The position numbers were made by a program, and so were the translations under genes. A DNA stretch of 64,000 bases from Humulus lupulus. Taxonomy: Eukaryota; Streptophyta; Magnoliopsida; Rosales; Cannabaceae. The stretch covers positions 32,952,107-33,016,106 of the forward strand of contig NC_084802.1 of NCBI RefSeq assembly GCF_963169125.1, in the 5' to 3' direction. The notes beneath the pieces were generated by a model. That model saw nothing but the letters and a program-made list of their open reading frames with translations, ran no database searches and was not told the DNA's origin. This document shows positions 57,589 to 64,000 of this stretch, in pieces. Position 1 is the stretch's first letter. The number at the start of each line of letters is the position of its first letter.

Positions 57589-59091
57589 ACCTAGTACCCA
57601 GCCATTATTCACCATTTGCTCTAAGTTCAGAGGCTGCTAGTGTTAAGTGAGTGTGAGAGTGTAAACACTTGGTTTGGGGAAAAACTATAAGCTTATCAAA
57701 CACTTTGGGAAGTGAGTTCTATAGTATTTCGGTGAAGGTTAGAGTGATCTTGCAATCTTTGAGGTAAACCCAAAACTCTAGTTCCTTTCTGTATTTTATG
57801 TTATTTCTTTTCTCAAAACCTTCTACTCAGTCCCCTAACCTTATTCTTATTTTGGTTAGGGAATCCAAGCTCTTAAGCATATAAGTTGGTAAGTATGTTT
57901 TTATGGTTTAGTCTTTCCATCTCTTTCATTTCATCTCCTCTCTTTAGACTCACTCTTTCTTATGGTTTTAGGAGTGTTCCAAAAGTCCCAACTCAGTCCA
58001 TAATCTCGGTAACTTTGGTAAGGAAAATAGGCTAGAATCTATATGTTATGTGCTTATGTTATCTATATGTTTTATGTTATTAAAAGTGTTATGATATGTA
58101 TATGTGTATGTTTGTAGGCTTGGGCATATGACCCATATGGCTAACAAGACCCCAAATGGGTTATGGGCATATGACCTACTTAGCTAGTAGGACCCCACTA
58201 ATCCCATGGGCATATGCTTGTTTAGTCTATGGGACCCCAAGTAATAATGGCCATTATAATAAGTGAATTATGTGTTATCATATGTCTTTACGTTATTATG
58301 AAATTATGTTTATATTTATGACTATGTGTTAGATTTTCCTTGCTGGGCATTAGGCTCATTCCTTTCTGTTTATGTGCAGGAAATAAGCTTTAGAGGCGGA
58401 AAGATTCGTGACGCTTAGAGGATGTGTATCGATGGTGAATGGAGTCAAGGGGCCGAGCGTTATTCGATTCGAGGATGTAGTCTTGTTTATGCTTTTATGG
58501 TTTTAAATGTATTTTCCGCATTTTCTATGTAACTCTTTTTAGTTTTTAAGTTATTTTGTTTTAAAGACAATGGGTACCCATATCCTACTTATTTTTATGA
58601 AAGTAACCTTTGTTTCTACAAGTTTATAATAAATTATGGTATTTCTGCAAAAATGTAAGTTTTATGTATAGATTTGTTAATGGTCCAAATAGTCTAGATT
58701 AGTGGGTCGTTACAATACTCAAAATACCCCATTGACTCACTCCGAGTCAAGCATTGGTCCCGTTGTGACTTTCATGCTAACTTGCTCCCTAGTTACGCCT
58801 CGTGCCAAGTAACCCAAATATATCCACATAATAGTGTGACCTCACACATATACATATATGCCAAATTTACCCATAACAGGCCAAATTACGAAAATTTCCC
58901 TTCTGATAAGAAGCGGGCCCACATGCAGATTTAATACACCTAAACATGCATATCAAGTCATATTATAATATAACTCATATAATCATATAATAACACCCTA
59001 ATATATCACATATGCACATAATTTCAATAATTTGTCATCCTGGCCCCCTAATCAAGGCCCTAAGCCTTATTAGGTAATTTGGGATGTTACA

Positions 59092-59110
59092 ACTATCCTT
59101 CCCTCACAGG
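59092..59110 (-). other. Polypurine tract of element J
   Basis: Minus strand CTGTGAGGGAAGGATAGT ends at the LTR edge and shares GGATAGT with A and B. Confidence 0.85.
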
Positions 59111-59128
59111 AATTTCGTCCTCAAAATT

Positions 59129-59556
59129 TTACCTGAACAACTTGGGATACTGATTCCGCATATTTGACTCCAGCTCCCAAGTCGCTTCCTTGACCTTGCT
59201 GTTCCTCCATAATACCTTAACTAAAGGAATAGTCTTGTTCCTCAGGACCTTGTCCTTCCTGTTTAGTATCTGGACTGGTTGTTCCTCATAAGAGAGATAT
59301 GCCTCAAGCTCTAGATCCTCGTAACTCAATACATGAGTCATGTCTGATACATATTTTTGAAGGACCAAAATATGAAATACATTGTGTACGATCGACAGTG
59401 CCGGAGGTAAGGACAACCTATAGGCCACCTAACTTATCCTCTCAAGAATCTCAAATGGTTCCACAAATCTAGGGCTCAGTTTGCCCTTCTTCCCAAATCT
59501 CCTCACCCCTTTCCATGGTGAGCCTCTAAGGAAGACATAGTCTCCCACTTGGAACT
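59129..59556 (-). pseudogene. Element J integrase C-terminus with chromodomain
   Basis: The minus-strand piece 59428-59129 has 'LPPALSIVHNVFHILVLQKY' and a full chromodomain-like end ('KVLRNKTIPLVKVLWRNSKV', 'KEATWELESNMRNQYPKLFR'). The tryptophan lost to TAG in A is kept here. Upstream, the SH3-like part (GDYVFL...GKKGKLSPRF) is readable to about 59556 after one stop. Confidence 0.9.
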
Positions 59557-60520
59557 TCAAGTTCCTACGTTTGGGATCAACATAACTTTTCTATCTGCTT
59601 TGAGACGCGAGCATCCGAGTTCTAATCTTCTCAATAGCCTCATTGGTCCTCTGAACTGCCTCAGGACCCAAGTATTTCCTTTCTCCTGTCTCATCTCAAT
59701 GAATATGAGATTTGCATTTTCTACCAAAAAAAATCTCATAAGGAGCCACCCCAATGGTCAACTGATAGCTGTTATTGTAGGAAAACTCTATCAAAGGCAA
59801 ATACTTACTCCAAGACCCTTCAAAGTCCAGCACACATGATCGCAACATGTCATCTAATATCTGTATCATCCTCTCAGATTATCCATATGTCTGAGGATGA
59901 TAGGCACTACTGAACTTCGAAAGTGTACCCATAGCCTTCTGCAAACTTCCCCAAAACTTGGAAGTAAATGTGGGGTCCTGATCTGATATGATCGACCTTG
60001 GAGCCCCATGAAGGCGCACTATCTCTCTCACATAGAGATCTATGTACTGGTCAACTATATAAGTTGTCCTCACTAGTAAGAAGTGAGCTGATTTGGTGTA
60101 TCGATCCATGATAACCCACACCGAATCATGTTAACCCACGATCCCGGGTAACCCCACCACGAAATCCATCATGATGTCCTCCCATTTCCACTCTGGGATG
60201 TCTAGAGGCTGTAATAGCTCTGCTGGTCTCTAATGCTTTGCCTTGACCTATTGACATGACAAGTACTTAGCCACATATTCTGTCACATCCTTCTTCATCC
60301 CAGACCACCAATACAACGATCTCACATCCTGATACATCTTCGTGGTGCCTGGATGCGAAGAGTATAGGGTAGTATGAGATTCATACAGAATATCCCCTTT
60401 GATAACAGTGTCCATCAGAACACAGATCTGTCCTTTATACCTCAGCGAACCCATATCTGACACTGTATAATCCCTTTGTGGATCACTCAACTGACTCTCC
60501 TATATCATCTCTAACATCAT
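59557..60520 (-). pseudogene. Element J integrase
   Basis: Pieces: 60490-60248 (zinc finger, 'SHTTLYSSHPGTTKMYQDVR', 'KYLSCQ'), 60121-59879 ('MDRYTKSAHFLLVRTTYIVD', 'SIISDQDPTFTSKF' with the second catalytic Asp, 'FSSAYHPQTYG'), and 59754-59557. Stops at several TAG and TAA codons between them. Confidence 0.9.
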
Positions 60521-61298
60521 AGTCTATAGCGTGATGTTGGCAACCTGGCCAACCAACAACTCTATTCCAACTCTAGTCATATCCTTTGCCAACTGCCTGG
60601 ATATCTATCTAGCACTGTATAACTGTCTTAGACCCTTCCGGCTTAAGGAATCTGCCGCCACATTGGCCTTTCCTGGGTGATATAGGATTTCACAATCATA
60701 ATCCTTCACTAACTCCAGGCAATGCCTCTGTCTCATGTTCAGATCCTTCTATGTGAAAAAGTACTTTAGGCTCTTATGGTCAGTGTATATCTCACACTTC
60801 TCCCCATAAAGGTAATGCCTCCATACCTTTAATGCAAAAACCAATGATACCAAATCTAGATCATGAGTAGGGTATCTCTGTTCATACTCTTTAAACTGAC
60901 GTGATGCATAGGCAATCACTTTCCCCGACTGCATAAGAACACAACCCAAACCCTATTTTGAGACATCATAGTACACTACAAACTTCTCCTAATCTGTTGG
61001 AAGACTCAGAACCGGAGCTGTAATCAATCACTGCTTCAGTTCTTGGAAGTTGTTCTCACACTTATTTGACTATGCAAACTTCTGATTCTTGCATGTCAAT
61101 TCTGTCAATGAAGTAGCAGTCCTTGAGAACCCTACCACAAAATGCCTGCAATACCCTGCCAATCCAAGGAAGCTCCTAATATCTGAGGCATTCCTTGGCC
61201 TTGGTCAATCCCTGACTGCCTGAATCTTGGCTGGGTCGACCTTGATCCCATCCTTACTGACAATATGACCAAGGAAAGTTACATGCGGTAACCAGAAC
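60521..61298 (-). pseudogene. Element J RNase H and RT connection
   Basis: The open piece 60949-60749 ('[20 protein letters not shown]', '[11 protein letters not shown]') matches the RNase H of A. Flanks are recognisable but stopped, including the region of the first acidic residue near 60965. Confidence 0.88.
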
Positions 61299-61688
61299 TC
61301 ACATTTCTTGAACTTTGCGAAAAATCTGTGTTCCCTCCCTTAGTCTCTGTAGAACCAACCTCAGATGCTGCTCATGTTCTAACTCTGATTGAGAATTAAC
61401 TAGAATATCATCGATGAAGACAATCACAAACCGGTCTAGGTAATCTTTGAACACCATGTTCATTTGATCCATAAAAGGAGCTGGGGCATTAGTCAACCCA
61501 AAGGACATGACTAAAAACTCATAATGCCCATATCTGGTACGAAAGGCATTCCTTGGTATATCTCCCTCCTTGACCCTCAGCTGGTGATAACCAGATCGAA
61601 GATCTATCTTTGAGAATACCATCTTACCCTATAACTGATCAAACATGTCATCTATCCTTGGCAGAGGATACTTGTTCTTAATGGTTAA
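61299..61688 (-). pseudogene. Element J reverse transcriptase core (cut by K)
   Basis: '[19 protein letters not shown]', '[17 protein letters not shown]' and '[10 protein letters not shown]' keep both catalytic sites. A stop lies at about 61630 (TAG before GKMVF) and a frameshift near 61330. The frame to the right ('[19 protein letters not shown]') is cut by the start of K. Confidence 0.92.
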
Positions 61689-64000
61689 TGTAATGCCCCA
61701 AATTTCCTAATAAGGTTTAGGACCTTGAATAGGAGGCCGGGAGGGCCATAATTGATTTATTATGTTATTAAATGATTATATTCATGTTTATGTGAATTAT
61801 ATTATGATGTGATGATAAATGCATGCATATGGGTCAATTTTTCATTATAAGGGCATTTTGGTAATTTGGCCTGTTGAGGGCGTAATTGTGTATTTTCATG
61901 CATTTTGGTGAATTATGAGTAATACCACATTATATGTGGATTTGTTCGAGCCATTCAGCATGAGACGATCTTTGAATGCAAGTTATCGGTCTGGTCATAA
62001 TAAGGTTAATTTCGGGGCTCAGGGTGAGTCTCAGGGTAATTTGGTGATTAGAGCATTATTGGGGATTAAAGGGTAATGAGATATGATTTATGGATATTTG
62101 AGAATTTTGGGAATAACGGGAATTGGAGGGCTTTAATTATGATTAGTGGGATAAGTGGTGAAAGGACTATTTTTCCCTTAATGGGCTTTGGGAGAGTGTT
62201 TTGACCCTAGGGGCATAATGGTCATTTTTGACCAAAATCAGTGACTTAGTCACCTTTCCCTCAGCTGAAGGTAACCTTAGAAATAGAGCATCATCATCGT
62301 CCTCTCTCTCTCTTTTCGATCATCTCGTCCTCTTCCTTTTCTTTGGAATTTTGAAGCTAAGTTTGAGGATTCAAGTGTGGGAATCAAGGCTTGAGGTTCT
62401 AGACTTTAGTTCAACCATTGAAGGGGACTCAATTCAAGCTTGAGGTAAGAATTCAGCCATGAAATTCTTGTTATACTCTGTTTTTCTATTAGTTTTCAGC
62501 TGAGAATTTTGAAGTGGTTAGTTAGGAATTCATGGAGGTTTTTGGAGAAACTTGCTTGGGTTTTGATGAGGTTGAGGTATGGATGAAGTTTTGGGGTTAA
62601 ATTATAGGTATAGATGATGTTTGGGATTGGTTTTGAAGGTTGGTTTTCAGGGGAAATCGCAGGGGAGAAGACCAGAGTTTTTCTGGTCTGTCAGTGGCAT
62701 CCCAGCGCCACTTCTGGCGCCCTAGCGTTATGCAAGGCAGAGAGTAGGGTTATCTCTGACTTGAGGCAGCGCCCCAGTGCTACCTAGAAGCGCCCCAACG
62801 CTAAGTCATTCTCAACAAGGCATATTTTTAGGGCTTGGGATGACTTTGGGGGCTTAGGGGTTGGTTCCACTACCTCGTTTGGGTGGATTGGAAGTCTCGA
62901 GAGCACGTGATTAGTCCCGGGAGTGAGGTTTTAGATTATGAACCTTTTATTGATGGATTCCATATTGGTTACGACTAGGTGACGACTAAAGGATCAAAGG
63001 ATTGATCGTTCTCAAGGGTCGTTCATTTGTTATTTCTTGCTTGATCCAGAGATAAGAAAACCGCACCCAGTATGTGATGCATTTGATGCATGAGAAACAT
63101 GTGATTAGGGCATACCATTAATGTTGAATATGAGATTGATCAGAGCTTGAGTCTCTGTGTTTGTGCATGATCGTGATTATGCTAGCAATTGTTAAGTAAG
63201 CATGCTGAATGCTCTACATTTGGATATTTGACATATGATATATGCCGAGTTGCATTGCTTACTTGTGCGTGGCACTGCCTTATTAGTCAGAATCGGCAAT
63301 GGTGTCAGAAGTGACTGTGAAGCTGTGACTTACTAGTCATGTTCGACAGTAGTACTGAGCACTGGTCATGTGTCATTGACCTATGAGTCAGGAGCGGCAT
63401 AAGCGTCATGAACGCAGAGCTGAAAAGATTAGATCTAATCAACATCTGCATTGAATGACTCATCATGAGCATTAATGCCGGACCGACCACAAGTTCGATG
63501 AAAACTAAAAGCGCTTGTCTAGTTTTATGACTAGTCACTCAGAGCCAGGGCCAGAAGGCTCAGGTGACCGCATCGTCACATGGATAAGGGTACAAAACCC
63601 ACACTAGTGACTCCATGGTCACTCATTTGGTTTACGTAGTGACTCCCTCATCAGTCACTCATATGAGGGTGTGGAACCCATAGTAGTGACTTACTCTTCA
63701 GTCACTCATTTGATTAGGGATACATGCCCCAGCATGGTTGTCGGAACCTCCAGTGTTAATCACTCATCTGTTTAGGATTGACTTATAGTCATCCTTACAG
63801 GAGGGCATCACCCACAACCATCATTGTTTGGACTTATTTGCATGCGTGAATTGGGCTACTACTGCTAGGCATGCACATTATGATTTAGTAACATGTTATT
63901 ATTGTTCATGAGAATATTGAGTTTTCTTGCTAGGCTTCGGCTCATGGGTGCTATGTGGTGTAGGTAAAGGCAAAAGAAATCTGGACCATCCTTGAGTTGG
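61689..64000 (+). repeat. LTR K, related to the LTR of A, cut by the window end
   Basis: Starts TGTAATGCCCCAAATTTCC and follows the LTR of A along its length: start block, CT-rich tract (about 62300), GC-richer island with AGCGCC repeats (62690-62810), hairpin ladder (GTGAC-TCCATG-GTCAC at 63607-63622; CTAGT-TTTATG-ACTAG at 63519-63534), and the palindromic block near 63930. The left flank GTTAA (61684-61688) is one target-site copy. Whether it is a 5' LTR of a full element or a solo LTR is beyond the window. Confidence 0.88.

Larger units (their letters stand above)
56833..58714 (+). mobile_element. Solo LTR L in the LTR of J
   Basis: 1882 bp from TGTAGAGTCC to GGGTCGTTACA with perfect target duplications ATACT at 56828-56832 and 58715-58719. 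A TATA box at 57578-57588 sets the orientation as plus. It has four CGATATATCG palindromes and a repeated 'GGGCATATGACC'-like motif near 58125-58205. No coding. It is unlike the other LTRs except for a weak version of the shared block (TTTTCCTTGCTGGGCATTAG near 58336). Confidence 0.92.
54757..59091 (-). repeat. Element J 3' LTR, split by L
   Basis: TGTAACACCCTGG (54757) to GGGATGTTACA (59091) on the plus strand; about 2.45 kb without L. It has the reversed palindromic block near 55160-55185, hairpin TTGACT-CATA-AGTCAA at 55538-55553, and a short GC-richer island near 56100-56260. Confidence 0.9.
54757..61688 (-). mobile_element. Element J: Tekay-like chromovirus, minus strand (partial)
   Basis: The 3' LTR (54757-59091, with solo LTR L), polypurine tract, chromodomain, integrase, RNase H and RT, read on the minus strand. 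RT is interrupted by K at 61689; gag and the 5' LTR lie beyond the window. The left flank TCTGG (54752-54756) is one target-site copy. Protein motifs are closest to A and B. Confidence 0.92.

Overview
This window is plant heterochromatin made of nested LTR retrotransposons. I found no host gene, no tRNA or rRNA gene and no CRISPR array. The LTRs (TG...CA ends), primer sites matching initiator-tRNA-Met, Ty3/Gypsy chromovirus, Tat-like and Ty1/Copia proteins, and AT-rich CT-tract leaders point to a plant, probably a eudicot. The sequence alone does not name the species.

Layout, left to right. (1) Element A, positions 1-9032, plus strand: a Tekay-like chromovirus whose 5' LTR is cut by the window start and holds a 764-bp solo LTR. 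(2) A sits in the 5' LTR of element B (9033-20593, plus), a relative whose 3' LTR holds a third related solo LTR, C (16364-18627). (3) B sits in the RNase H region of Copia element D (minus; 20594 to 49714, left end outside the window). D is also broken by solo LTR F (21340-23580, TSD AATGT), which lies next to the catalytic YVDD codons, and by element G (25604-45072, TSD TCAGC). (4) G is a minus-strand Tat-like Gypsy element with gag, protease, RT, RNase H and integrase, plus a gene on the opposite strand downstream of integrase. (5) Element H (26029-34922, plus, TSD ACTGT) sits in the 3' LTR of G; it keeps gag and protease, has no RT or integrase, and carries its own antisense gene. (6) D lies in the antisense gene of element I (49715-54756 in the window, minus, Tat-like). 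(7) I is broken by chromovirus J (54757 onward, minus). The 3' LTR of J holds solo LTR L (56833-58714, TSD ATACT) and its RT is broken by LTR K (61689 to the window end).

The insertion order read from this is I first, then D and J; then B, F and G in D, and L and K in J; then A and C in B, and H in G; then the small solo LTR in A. That gives five levels (I > D > B > A > solo LTR). D and I are joined only through the right flank of D, since its left flank is outside the window.

The genes do not form a working host system. Each full element once encoded its own capsid, protease, reverse transcriptase, RNase H and integrase; the chromovirus integrases end in a chromodomain that targets heterochromatin. 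Nearly all reading frames now carry stops, many at CAG or TGG codons, or lost catalytic residues. The least ordinary features are: the spliced, coiled-coil antisense genes in three Tat-like elements; element H, which pairs gag-protease with such a gene and no polymerase; and a ladder of short hairpins in the chromovirus LTRs whose stems differ between families while pairing is kept.
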